Below are positions 25,572-34,000 of a DNA stretch of 64,000 nucleotides, piece by piece. Position numbers and translations under genes: made by a program. Within the stretch, counting starts at the first letter, position 1, and every line of letters begins with the position of its first letter. The stretch is from UBA8941 sp963780545 (GTDB lineage: Archaea; Thermoproteota; Bathyarchaeia; TCS64). The DNA is taken from positions 310,001 to 374,000 of the forward strand of contig CAWACK010000010.1 in NCBI GenBank assembly GCA_963780545.1, given 5' to 3'. Under the pieces are notes generated by a model. The model was not told where the DNA came from. It did not search any database and saw nothing but the letters and a program-made list of their open reading frames with translations.

Positions 25572-26852
25572 ATGAAGATCACCAGCTTTGACGAGCTTCA
25601 CCTCAGCCCCGAGGTCATGAAGGGCATCGCCGACATGGGCTGGGAGACCCCCACACCCATCCAGGCACAGGCTATGGGCTTCCTCCTCGACGGCCGAGAC
25701 ATCATAGCACAGGCTCAGACAGGCACAGGCAAGACAGCCGCCTACGGCATACCCATGATAGAGTTAATTGACCCTTCCATAAAGTTCGTCCAGGGCCTCA
25801 TCCTCGTCCCAACACGCGAACTAGCTCTACAAATCGCTGACCACCTCACTCAACTCGCCGAATACCGAGGCACAAAGATCCTAGCAGTCTACGGCGGAGA
25901 ACCCATTCAATATCAAACAAAGGCCCTGAAACATGGTACAAACATTGTAGTCGGCACACCAGGGCGAATCCTCGACCACATCGCCCAAGCCAGCCTAAAT
26001 CTACGAAAAGCCAAGATCGTCATCCTCGACGAGGCCGACCGGATGCTCGATATGGGTTTCATAGACGACATTCGCCGAATACTAAACGCCACCCCCCGCA
26101 AAAAGCAGGTCGCCCTCTTCTCCGCCACCCTAAACCAAGGCGTCACCCAGATCAGCAGCGACTTCATGCACTACCCCGAGAAGATAATCGTAAGCGGAGA
26201 CGAGATCACCCTCCCCCAGATAGAACAACGTTACGTTGAGGTCGAGCCACGAGATAAGCTCAGGGCCCTAACAGCCATACTCGACGATCCAAGGGTCACT
26301 CGCGCTATAGTATTCTGCAAGACACAACGCATAGCCCAAAGCCTCGCCAGAAACCTGACCACCCGAAGATACGAAGCCGAAACCCTACATGGCGGACTCA
26401 CCCAGGAGGAACGCGACTTGGTCACGGACAAGTTCCGACGAGGCAAACTTCGCATCCTCGTCGCCACAGACGTCGCCGCCCGCGGCCTCGACATCCAAGA
26501 CGTCACCCACATAATAAACCACAACATCCCTGAAGACCCAACCGCCTACTTCCACAGAATAGGCAGAACAGCCAGGATGCAAGCTGAAGGCACAGCCATC
26601 TCCCTCATAAGCCCCGAGGAGAAGGCAAGCATGAACAAAATCATGGCCATGACAAACACAAAGATCACCCCTCTCGAGATCAAATATACCGCAAACGAAA
26701 CCAAAGCGGAACCAAGACTCAGATGCGCTAAATGTGGAGCCCTGTTCGAATCTAACCTCACACCAGCTCCAGGTCAACTAGTCTACTGCCCAAGGTGCTA
26801 CAAGAACCACCAGAAAACCAGACGCAGAAATCCTAGACCCTCAACCTACTGA
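25572..26852 (+). CDS. DEAD-box RNA helicase with C-terminal zinc ribbon
   Basis: A 426-residue helicase with all motifs: Q motif (GWETPTPIQAQA), motif I AQTGTGKT, PTRELALQ, TPGRIL, DEAD in VILDEADRMLDMGF, SAT, and HRIGRTAR. The tail carries CAKC...CPRC (about residues 382-410), a zinc ribbon not found in the basic family, followed by a basic end. It probably remodels structured RNA in translation, decay or cold response. The HIT gene follows after 12 bp. Confidence 0.96.
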   Translation: MKITSFDELHLSPEVMKGIADMGWETPTPIQAQAMGFLLDGRDIIAQAQTGTGKTAAYGIPMIELIDPSIKFVQGLILVPTRELALQIADHLTQLAEYRGTKILAVYGGEPIQYQTKALKHGTNIVVGTPGRILDHIAQASLNLRKAKIVILDEADRMLDMGFIDDIRRILNATPRKKQVALFSATLNQGVTQISSDFMHYPEKIIVSGDEITLPQIEQRYVEVEPRDKLRALTAILDDPRVTRAIVFCKTQRIAQSLARNLTTRRYEAETLHGGLTQEERDLVTDKFRRGKLRILVATDVAARGLDIQDVTHIINHNIPEDPTAYFHRIGRTARMQAEGTAISLISPEEKASMNKIMAMTNTKITPLEIKYTANETKAEPRLRCAKCGALFESNLTPAPGQLVYCPRCYKNHQKTRRRNPRPSTY

Positions 26853-26864
26853 GCAAGTCTTCTA

Positions 26865-27347
26865 ATGGACACTGCATCTTCTAAGCTGAGGGAACACCCA
26901 TATGTTGCGAGTGACAAAACAGAAACCGTGCCACAATGCCTAATCTGCTCCCTAATCGAAGGCCTCCTCCCCAGCCATAAGGTCTACGAGGATGAGTATT
27001 GCGTCGCCCTCCTCGATATACACCCATCGGCTCCAGGCCACACCCTTCTCATCCCCAAGGTTCACACTGCCAGAGTTGAGGGACTCACATCCGAGCAAGC
27101 CGAGGCTCTATTCAGGGCGCTTCACAAGCTACTGACACCCATACGCGAAGCAGTAGGAGCCGACGCAACAACAATCGGCATAAATAACGATCCCGGCAGC
27201 GGTCAGGAAATCCAGCACGTCCACATCCACATAATTCCCCGCCACAGAGGCGACCGCGGCGGAATAATACAATCTCTAGGACCTGGCGGCAGAGCCGACT
27301 TGGTAGACGTTGCAGAAAAAATAAGACTTAGAATAGGTCAACTCTGA
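26865..27347 (+). CDS. HIT family nucleotide hydrolase
   Basis: A 160-residue protein with N-terminal zinc-type CLICSLIEG and the histidine triad HVHIHIIPRH near residue 128. GHTLLIPKVHT and NNDPGSGQEIQHVH are also present. HIT proteins hydrolyse or transfer nucleotidyl groups (AMP-lysine, Ap4A, ADP-sulfate). It follows the DEAD-box gene closely. Its own substrate is not evident. Confidence 0.93.
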   Translation: MDTASSKLREHPYVASDKTETVPQCLICSLIEGLLPSHKVYEDEYCVALLDIHPSAPGHTLLIPKVHTARVEGLTSEQAEALFRALHKLLTPIREAVGADATTIGINNDPGSGQEIQHVHIHIIPRHRGDRGGIIQSLGPGGRADLVDVAEKIRLRIGQL

Positions 27348-27445
27348 AACCATCTCTGAATCCATCAATCTCCTAAGAGGAACACATCTAACTGCGTCGA
27401 AAAACACAACTCCAACATCGGATCCATCTCTCAGGAGAGCTGACA

Positions 27446-28128
27446 ATGGGCAGGATCGTTGTAGTCGTCTCAGCTGACGGTGAATGGAAGGTCATTCGCT
27501 CACTCTTCCCGAACGCCGAGTACAAACCCTCGCCACTAGGGGAGTGGTTCTTCAATCAAGTCGCGGGAGAGGAGGTCGTCTTCTTCCACGGAGGGTGGGG
27601 AAAGGTACACGCCGCTGCCTCAACGGAGTTCATAGTCGAAGCCTGGTCCCCAGACCTCGTGATAAACATCGGCACATGCGGAGGATTCAGGGGATCCGTG
27701 AAGAGAAACGAGGTAATCCTCGTAAAGAGGGCCGTAGTCTATGACTTCATAAGCCGAATAGGACCACCCGATGAGGGCATCATCAAGTTCACAACTGACA
27801 TAGATGTCTCATGGATCAAACATTATCCCATTCAAGTTACCCCAGCGACCATTGTAAGCGGTGACAGGGACCTCGTCCCCGAGGACATCCCCCAGCTTAA
27901 GAAAAAATACGGGGCATCGTTGGTGACTACGAGTCCGCACCAATCGCTTGGGTCTGTGCCCGCAACAACTTAAGGCTCCTCATCCTGCGCGGTGTCTCAG
28001 ACCTTGTTGGTCCCACCGGCGGCGAGGCATATGATGGCACAGCAATAATATGGTCCGAGGCAGCTAGGCTAATAATTACGAACTTAGTTGATTCTCTCCC
28101 AGCCTGGGTTAAGCTCTTAAGAGAATAA
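27446..28128 (+). pseudogene. Nucleoside phosphorylase / MTA-SAH nucleosidase-like, frameshifted
   Basis: The first frame holds the purine phosphorylase core IVVVVSADGEWKVI, DLVINIGTCGGFRG and RNEVILVKRAVVYDF. Near 27915 one base is missing. The next frame continues IVGDYESAPIAWVCARNN, then LLILRGVSDLVG, containing the catalytic Glu/Asp region, and ends KLLRE at 28128. The length of 3n+2 agrees with a single deletion. Intact, it would be about 227 residues, a member of the PNP_UDP fold that cleaves N-glycosidic bonds of nucleosides such as methylthioadenosine. Confidence 0.88.
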
Positions 28129-28262
28129 CCATGGAGATCTCCCCGGGATTACAGGGGTATTATCAAAATTCGTAGAAAGATACCCACTTCCAAAAGAATC
28201 GAGAAAACCGCAAAGCGCGCAGAAAACCTACATCTTTAGGTCTAGAAGCAACTGCTTAATCC

Positions 28263-28685
28263 TTGTACCCGCCTTTAGGCTCCGTGGACATTCCCACCAT
28301 CAGCCTCATCACTCAGATTGCTATCCTCACTTTACTCATCTACGGTTACGCACTCTTCAGGAAAGGAAACATTGCTGGACACGGACAAGTTCTCTCCGTC
28401 GCTGTCGCCATACACACGGCTGCCATCCTAATCATAATGCTCCCCCTCTTCCTAGTCTCCCCCGCAAGCTACATCCCAAACCTAACGACGCTCATGGGAA
28501 TCGGTAACATCAGCCACATAGTATCCGGCACGATGGCAGAGATCCTCGCCGTATACATTGTCTATAGGTGGATCCGTAACCGCCTCAAACCAAGCGGATG
28601 CAGGGGTAAACTCGTCATGAGGATCACAATGATCCTGTGGCTCATCTCCCTTCTCACAGGTCTCGGCACCTACTTCATCTACTAA
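28263..28685 (+). CDS. DUF420-like four-helix membrane protein
   Basis: A 140-residue protein with four predicted transmembrane helices. The helix 1-2 region reads YGYALFRKGNIAGHGQVLSV, and histidines at GHGQ, AVAIHTA and NISHIV might bind heme or metal. This resembles DUF420/CtaM-like proteins. It starts at TTG 28263, or at GTG 28284 seven codons later. It is a single gene, and its biological role here is unknown. Confidence 0.6.
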   Translation: MYPPLGSVDIPTISLITQIAILTLLIYGYALFRKGNIAGHGQVLSVAVAIHTAAILIIMLPLFLVSPASYIPNLTTLMGIGNISHIVSGTMAEILAVYIVYRWIRNRLKPSGCRGKLVMRITMILWLISLLTGLGTYFIY

Positions 28686-28882
28686 CCTAGTTGAATGAGG
28701 ATTGCGCGCGCGACGTCACTAGTCTCTAACAGTAGCACGAACTTATCCACGAGCAGTGAACTATCTCGACGAGAAGATCAGGCTCTGCATGATATACGAA
28801 TTATATAGAATATTTAGAATATTGTTTCTATATCGCTTTTCCTTAAATCCCGGCGTAACCCAAAGACAGACGCTAAAGATCG

Positions 28883-29245
28883 GTGTTTGAATTGAATACT
28901 GCTTTCGTTTTGGTTAAACCGGAGCCCGAGATCGACGTCAGCGACTTCCTCAAAGGGATGCCAGAGGTCAAGGAGGTCCTGAAGGTCGAGGGAGAGTACC
29001 CGAATCTCGTCCGGGTGGAGTCCGACGATATGGAAGCCGTTAGGACGACTGTATCGCAGATAAGGCACGCTTTTGAGTTCAGATCCACAATGTGCCTCAT
29101 TCACCCGGCATTCAAGCGAAGATTAGACCATTTTTCAACTACACATTTTTACACCCGAGGTGCCTCAGGCGCAGGTAAGGGATATATCCCGCGCGACCGA
29201 ACCAAAGCCAAATGGATCGTATGCAGCAACAAGACTGGCTCATGA
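28883..29245 (+). CDS. Stand-alone Lrp/AsnC ligand-binding (RAM) domain protein
   Basis: The first ~75 residues read NTAFVLVKPEPEIDVSDFL, MPEVKEVLKVEGEYPNLVRV and EFRSTMCLIHPAF, the alpha-beta sandwich of the Lrp/AsnC effector domain without the DNA-binding HTH. Such 75-80-residue RAM proteins bind amino acids and may modulate other regulators. The last 40 residues (TRGASGAGKGY...) look unlike the family. They overlap the next gene by 34 bases, so the natural stop may have been lost by mutation. Confidence 0.7.
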   Translation: MFELNTAFVLVKPEPEIDVSDFLKGMPEVKEVLKVEGEYPNLVRVESDDMEAVRTTVSQIRHAFEFRSTMCLIHPAFKRRLDHFSTTHFYTRGASGAGKGYIPRDRTKAKWIVCSNKTGS

Positions 29246-30000
29246 GGACTCTGAGCTTACAGACGCCACCCGTAGCCGTAAAATATCTCAAGGAATGGAG
29301 CGATGAAGCCGAATGGGAGCTGGCAGACAAGGGTTACTACCGTCCTAAAGCGCCACTAAACGTCTGCCAGTTCGTAGGTCAGGCCCGCCACCACCTACGC
29401 AAGGTAATTGCCACACCCGAGGACCAGGTCTGCAACATCGGCGCACTTGTAACAGGCGCTTACCCCTATGACAAATCAATGAAGGAAGGCGAGATCGCTA
29501 AGAAGGACGGCGTTCGCAAGACCCCGGAACTATGTGAAGAAATGTTCCAAACTCTTCCCAGAATCCCATTCGGTGAGGTCAAGGCCATCGCCTTCGCCCC
29601 CCTCGATAAGATGGACATAGGGCCTGACCAAGTCATCGTCTACGGAACCCCCCTCCAAATCCTCAAGCTCATCCAAGGCTACCTCTACGCCGAGGAACCG
29701 CGCTTCACGATAACCACCTGCGCCAAGTACGGTGTCTGCGTCGAGGGAATGGCACAGGCCTACCAGACAGGGAAACCGGCAGTAGGGTTCCCCTGCCGCG
29801 GTGAACGTGTCTCAAGCATCGTCCAAGACCAGGAGATCTCCATCACGATCCCTTACAGGCTCCTTCCAGAGGTCATAGAGGGATTCGAGAAGACAAAACA
29901 TCTCCTTCCCACACCCATCCCCTTCGGTGGCGTCGATCAGGAACCCAACTTTCTCCCAGACTACTACCTAACCGAAACCGCGAAGAAGCGCCGTAGTTAG
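29212..30000 (+). CDS. DUF169 family protein
   Basis: A 262-residue protein with the DUF169 signatures: TPPVAVKYL at the N-terminus, NVCQFVGQAR, FTITTCAKYGVCVEGMAQAY and VGFPCRGERV. Conserved cysteines in these motifs suggest a metal or cofactor site. The family is common in methanogens, Bathyarchaeia and anaerobic bacteria, with no established function. The start overlaps the preceding ORF. Confidence 0.85.
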   Translation: MDRMQQQDWLMRTLSLQTPPVAVKYLKEWSDEAEWELADKGYYRPKAPLNVCQFVGQARHHLRKVIATPEDQVCNIGALVTGAYPYDKSMKEGEIAKKDGVRKTPELCEEMFQTLPRIPFGEVKAIAFAPLDKMDIGPDQVIVYGTPLQILKLIQGYLYAEEPRFTITTCAKYGVCVEGMAQAYQTGKPAVGFPCRGERVSSIVQDQEISITIPYRLLPEVIEGFEKTKHLLPTPIPFGGVDQEPNFLPDYYLTETAKKRRS

Positions 30001-30082
30001 CTCCATTAACCAAATATCCCTGAAAAAATTCGCTGACCTAGCCCAATGATTCCCTTCCCAGACGTAGCACACATACCTGACG

Positions 30083-30114
30083 ATTTAATATATCCCCTCC
30101 CCCCGGATAGGATA
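30083..30114 (+). promoter_or_regulatory. Promoter and CsoR-type operator candidate
   Basis: A TATA-like TTTAATATA at 30083-30091 lies about 26-34 bp before the csoR start. Between them is a C-rich imperfect inverted repeat (TATCCcct...GGATAggata), similar in character to CsoR operators with C/G-rich arms. Autoregulation of the csoR-ATPase operon by metal is the likely meaning. Confidence 0.45.
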
Positions 30115-30116
30115 CC

Positions 30117-30386
30117 ATGTCTTCCTCTCATAAACAGAGAAAGAACGTCAGAGACAGACTGGTCAGGGCAGAAGGTCACCTCCGAGGCATCATAAGGATG
30201 ATCGATGAGGAGAAAGAGTGCCCTGACATCCTCATCCAGATAGCCGCTGTCAAGGCTGCCCTAGACAAAGCTGGCCTAATAGTTCTCGAAGATCACCTCG
30301 AGCACTGCCTCATCGAGGCCGTGCATTCGGGTGATATCGAAAACCAGCTCACAGACTTCAAAGCAGCCCTTGAGAAGCTCATCTAG
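30117..30386 (+). CDS. csoR: CsoR/RcnR family metal-sensing repressor
   Basis: An 89-residue all-helical DUF156 protein. Conserved features are RLVRAEGHLRGIIRMIDEEKECPDILIQI (first Cys) and DHLEHCLIEA (His and second Cys), giving the Cys-His-Cys set of Cu(I)-sensing CsoR. Binding Cu(I) would release DNA. It sits 8 bp upstream of a copper-type P1B ATPase, which it should control. Confidence 0.93.
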   Translation: MSSSHKQRKNVRDRLVRAEGHLRGIIRMIDEEKECPDILIQIAAVKAALDKAGLIVLEDHLEHCLIEAVHSGDIENQLTDFKAALEKLI

Positions 30387-30394
30387 GTGATCCG

Positions 30395-32230
30395 ATGGCC
30401 GAGAACTGGAAGAAGATCCTGCTGGCCTTTAGTATCAGCCTCGCCATCGTCAGCTGGGTGACCCAGACATTCAACCTGCTACCGACGCAGACGAGCACCC
30501 TTCTGGGAATGATAGCAGCGGGGCTCGGGGCCATATTCATCGGACATAGCGCCGCCAGAGCACTCATTGCGGGCAAATTCGGGATCGACATCCTCGCCAC
30601 ATTTGCAGTCATCGCATCTATCTATGTTGGTGAATATGTCGCAGCCGCCGTAGTCGTCTTGATGCTAGGTGGAGGGGAGATACTCGAAGACTACACATCG
30701 GGTAGAGCATCTTCCGCAATAGAGAAGCTAATCGAGGAGTCTCCGAAGACCGCAAGCGTGATCCGTGATGGAAAGGAGGTTGAAGTCCCGATTTCTGAGG
30801 TTAACCCCGGCGAAACAGTTGTGGTACGGCCGGGAGGAAAAATCCCCGTCGATGGACTAGTAAAGAAGGGAAAAGCTACGATCAATCAGGCCACCATCAC
30901 CGGTGAATCCATGCCAGTTGAAAGGTGCTCAGGTGAGAACGTCTTCAGCGGTACCCTCGTAGAACTAGGGAGCATCGACGTCGAGGTAACTGCTGTGGGG
31001 GATCAGAGCACATATGGGAAGATAATCCGAATGGTTCAGGAGGCCGAAGAGAGGAAGGCGCCGATTGAGCGAACAGCTGATAGGTATGCCCAATACTTCA
31101 CCCCCATCATGCTCCTCCTCGGCGTAGCCGTGTATTTCCTAACCGGAAGCTTACTCCGGGTAGCATCCATCTGGGTGATTGCATGCCCGTGCAGCCTCAC
31201 ATTAGCTACGCCCATGGCGATAGTTGCAAGCATTGGAAACTCAGCCCGCAAGGGTATACTGATTCGTAACGGCGAGAGCCTAGAAAGGTTGAGCAGCGTG
31301 GATGTCCTCACTCTCGATAAAACTGGGACCATAACCACCGGTAGGCTAGAAGTAGTTGCCATAAAAGGCTTCGAACTAAGTGACGACGGAGTTCTAAACT
31401 TAGCAGCCTCGGCGGAAAAGCGTTCCGAACACCCCATCGCGAAGGCCATCTTGAAGAAAGCTGAAGAAAAAGGCATCAAGGTCAAAGACGATGAAAACCT
31501 CTTAATGGAGCCCGGTCTCGGAGTCATGGCAGAAACGGATGGGAGGAAAATTATAGTCGGTAATGAGAAACTTTTGGTTAAAAACGGCATAGAACTCCCT
31601 AAAGATATCCTAGACTATACGGCTACGATTCCGAAGAACCGAACCATCATCTACGTCAGCGAGGGAAAACGGGTTCTAGGAGCCATAATGGTCGCAGATA
31701 CAGTTCGAGATGAGCTGAAGGGAACTTTTTGCGACGCAAAGATCTACGTAAAGAAGACTATAATGCTTACAGGTGACAGTGCCCTTGTTGCTGATGCGAT
31801 CGGCGCTGAGGTTGGGGTTGACGAAGTGATCGCGAACCTACTACCCGAGCAGAAGGTCGACGAAATCAAGAGGCTCAAAGCTCAAGGCTACAAGGTTGCA
31901 ATGATTGGGGACGGTGTTAATGATGCACCTGCACTCGCAACCGCTGATGTGGGAGTTGCTATGGGTCTCAGAGGAACCGATATCGCGATCGAGACCGCCG
32001 GGATAATTTTGGCAACTGACGACCTCAAGCGGGTTCCTACGATTCTCAAGATCGGGAAATCAACTATGAACGTCATAAAGCAGAACCTTGTCTTCGCCAT
32101 GACCATAAACCTGATCGGGATCGGTCTGAGCATTGGCGGCTTCATCACTCCTCTCATCGCATCCGTCATACATGAGAGCAACGCCCTGATCGTGATGTTC
32201 AACAGCCTAAGACTCCTACGCGTCAATTAA
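30395..32230 (+). CDS. copA: Heavy-metal P1B-type ATPase (copper-type)
   Basis: A 611-residue pump with no N-terminal heavy-metal-associated domain. It has ITGESMPV (actuator), CPC in VIACPCSLTLATPMA (metal channel), DKTGTITTGRLEV (phosphorylated Asp), SEHPIA (HP motif) and GDGVNDAPALATADVGVAMG. CPC indicates Cu+/Ag+ or Zn2+ transport, and the csoR neighbour favours Cu+ export. It is in an operon with csoR. The symbol copA is by analogy. Confidence 0.93.
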   Translation: MAENWKKILLAFSISLAIVSWVTQTFNLLPTQTSTLLGMIAAGLGAIFIGHSAARALIAGKFGIDILATFAVIASIYVGEYVAAAVVVLMLGGGEILEDYTSGRASSAIEKLIEESPKTASVIRDGKEVEVPISEVNPGETVVVRPGGKIPVDGLVKKGKATINQATITGESMPVERCSGENVFSGTLVELGSIDVEVTAVGDQSTYGKIIRMVQEAEERKAPIERTADRYAQYFTPIMLLLGVAVYFLTGSLLRVASIWVIACPCSLTLATPMAIVASIGNSARKGILIRNGESLERLSSVDVLTLDKTGTITTGRLEVVAIKGFELSDDGVLNLAASAEKRSEHPIAKAILKKAEEKGIKVKDDENLLMEPGLGVMAETDGRKIIVGNEKLLVKNGIELPKDILDYTATIPKNRTIIYVSEGKRVLGAIMVADTVRDELKGTFCDAKIYVKKTIMLTGDSALVADAIGAEVGVDEVIANLLPEQKVDEIKRLKAQGYKVAMIGDGVNDAPALATADVGVAMGLRGTDIAIETAGIILATDDLKRVPTILKIGKSTMNVIKQNLVFAMTINLIGIGLSIGGFITPLIASVIHESNALIVMFNSLRLLRVN

Positions 32231-32361
32231 GCGAGAAAGGTCGGGGTACGAATAATTCATGCCAATTCCTTGGTCGCGAGCCGTCATTAAAATACGCTGA
32301 TCTGAAGGGTAACTTTTCAGATCAGTGAACCTATAATTACTTCGGTTCCCCCGGAAAACTC

Positions 32362-32907
32362 ATGAACAGTAGCGGAGAGACCGTAACCCTCGGGGGTGGT
32401 TGTTTCTGGTGCACCGAAGCCGTATTCGCTCGGCTCAAGGGCATAACCAGCGCTTTCCCAGGATACTCCGGTGGCCACGTCGAGAACCCAACCTACGAGC
32501 AGGTCTCCACCGGAACCACCGGTCACACCGAGGTCGTCCAGATCGACTATGACCCAAAAATCATTACCTTCCGCCAGATCCTTGAGATCTTCTTCGCCAC
32601 CCATGACCCAACGACGCTCAACTATCAAGGCGCAGACGTCGGCACCCAATACCGATCCGTCATCTTCTACCACACCGAAGAACAGCGCATGGAGGCGGAG
32701 GCCTACATCAAGGAACTGACTGAAAAAAAATCCTACTCATCTCAGATTGTGACTCGCCTCGAACCCTTCAAGGCCTTCTACCCTGCAGAGGAGTACCATC
32801 TACAGTACTATGAGAAGAATCAAAACCTCCCCTACTCCAGGTTCGTTATTGCTCCAAAGATCGAGAAACTCAAGAAGAAGTTTGGGGACAAATTAAAAGA
32901 AGATTAG
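32362..32907 (+). CDS. msrA: Peptide methionine-S-sulfoxide reductase MsrA
   Basis: A 181-residue protein with the catalytic motif GGGCFWCTEAVF and YSGGHVENPTYEQV, TGHTEVVQIDYDP and DVGTQYRSVIFY, all typical of MsrA. It repairs oxidised methionine. Placed behind the copper export genes, it may belong to a metal/oxidative stress cluster. Full length. Confidence 0.96.
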   Translation: MNSSGETVTLGGGCFWCTEAVFARLKGITSAFPGYSGGHVENPTYEQVSTGTTGHTEVVQIDYDPKIITFRQILEIFFATHDPTTLNYQGADVGTQYRSVIFYHTEEQRMEAEAYIKELTEKKSYSSQIVTRLEPFKAFYPAEEYHLQYYEKNQNLPYSRFVIAPKIEKLKKKFGDKLKED

Positions 32908-32963
32908 CTGAATATCCAAACGTATTTTTCATGCTTTACACGACTTAACTGTGTTCTTATCAA

Positions 32964-33086
32964 TTACCTTTTACAGAAGGGTAAATTGCCACGTTTCCCG
33001 TGGTGCTCGATGCACTCCCGGCATTTTCCTCGCCTCACACAGTTTTTCTTCGGGCACGTGCAGGTTTCCGTCCCATTCTCAAGCAT
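32964..33086 (-). CDS. Small cysteine-rich protein, 40 aa
   Basis: A short ORF from ATG 33086: MLENGTETCTCPKKNCVRRG, then KCRECIEHHGKRGNLPFCKR. Six cysteines and two adjacent His are spaced as in a family of tiny CxCPxxxCxxxGxCxxCxxHH-type proteins, often annotated 'cytosolic protein', widespread in anaerobic bacteria and archaea. It probably binds zinc. It is below the usual size for ORF callers. It lies alone in the gap between msrA and the hydrolase. Confidence 0.75.
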   Translation of the reverse strand: MLENGTETCTCPKKNCVRRGKCRECIEHHGKRGNLPFCKR

Positions 33087-33121
33087 CTCTATCCCCTAAA
33101 CTATGTTTTCTCACTAGAAGT

Positions 33122-33922
33122 TCAAAGGTCAGAGAAAAATCTCTTTAATCGGTCCTCCATCTCCTTCCCCATCGCGTAGACATTATGCTCCACTTGAGGA
33201 AAGACATTCAGCTCAACGCTCGCCCCAGCCCTCTTAAGCGCTTCTGCGAGGGGGATCGCGTTCGTCTCCGCGGGAATGTTAACATCCTTGGAGCCGTGGT
33301 ATATGGCAACCTTTGGTAGTTTTGTCCCCTTTCTTAATGCCCTAAGCTTAGGCATCGGGTCACTCTCTTTGATTACTCTATAGACCTCCAGGTCCCGAGA
33401 CTCTGGTGGGAATCCATATGCCTTAAGGGTGACATCCCTGAACTTCTTCTCCCTGATTGTGGCATTAAGATTGGCGACTGCCTGAAGAACCGCAACCAAC
33501 TTCACCCTCCCTGCGAATGGACCGAGTACGGAGTTCCACACAAGTGTACCACCGAGGCCCCCGCCCATGAGTCCGAGCCGAGACATGTTGAGCCCAGGTG
33601 TCTCATCCAACTCCTTAAGTAACGCTGCGTTCGCTGCAACAGCGCAGGGGTTACCCCAGTGATCTCCGCAGGCGTGGCTCCCAGCTAAAACTATCCCATT
33701 CTCCATGATTGCTCTGAGAAATTTGGCCTTAGACTCTGTGTCTGGCCAGTCAGCCGACCCCTCCCTAACATATCCACCGGCGCCATGGTGATGGATCAGG
33801 ACCGGCGCCTTCCCCCCAACACTGAAGGACCTCGGCGTCCAGAGGTAGCACCATTCGCCACCTGCCCTGAAGTAGACCCTCTGCTCACCATCTCTAAGCC
33901 TAGGAACCGACAACGAGAACAC
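33122..33922 (-). CDS. Alpha/beta hydrolase-fold protein lacking the nucleophile Ser
   Basis: A 266-residue protein with the oxyanion strand PVLIHHHGAGGY, an elbow LGLMGGGLGGTLVW, an acid in IYHGSKDVNIP and a final His in QVEHNVYAM. The nucleophile elbow should read GxSxG. Here the Ser position is Gly (GGGLGG), reachable from Ser by one base change. It is either a non-catalytic fold member or a mutated enzyme. It is divergent from the flavin reductase gene. Confidence 0.75.
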   Translation of the reverse strand: MFSLSVPRLRDGEQRVYFRAGGEWCYLWTPRSFSVGGKAPVLIHHHGAGGYVREGSADWPDTESKAKFLRAIMENGIVLAGSHACGDHWGNPCAVAANAALLKELDETPGLNMSRLGLMGGGLGGTLVWNSVLGPFAGRVKLVAVLQAVANLNATIREKKFRDVTLKAYGFPPESRDLEVYRVIKESDPMPKLRALRKGTKLPKVAIYHGSKDVNIPAETNAIPLAEALKRAGASVELNVFPQVEHNVYAMGKEMEDRLKRFFSDL

Positions 33923-34000
33923 CAGAGTTGATCAAGGTGGAACTGCATAAAAATACCTATGTTCGATGCCTTCAAAAATAACGATGTATCAGCCTCCCCT

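Noticed and set aside
28721..28784. Coding potential of the minus-strand reading frame around 28.75 kb
   Set aside because: Stops in every frame; retained only as a weak cas1 relic candidate, not as a gene.
31036..31590. 184-codon minus-strand ORF inside the copper ATPase gene
   Set aside because: Fully overlaps a conserved P-type ATPase; antisense shadow.
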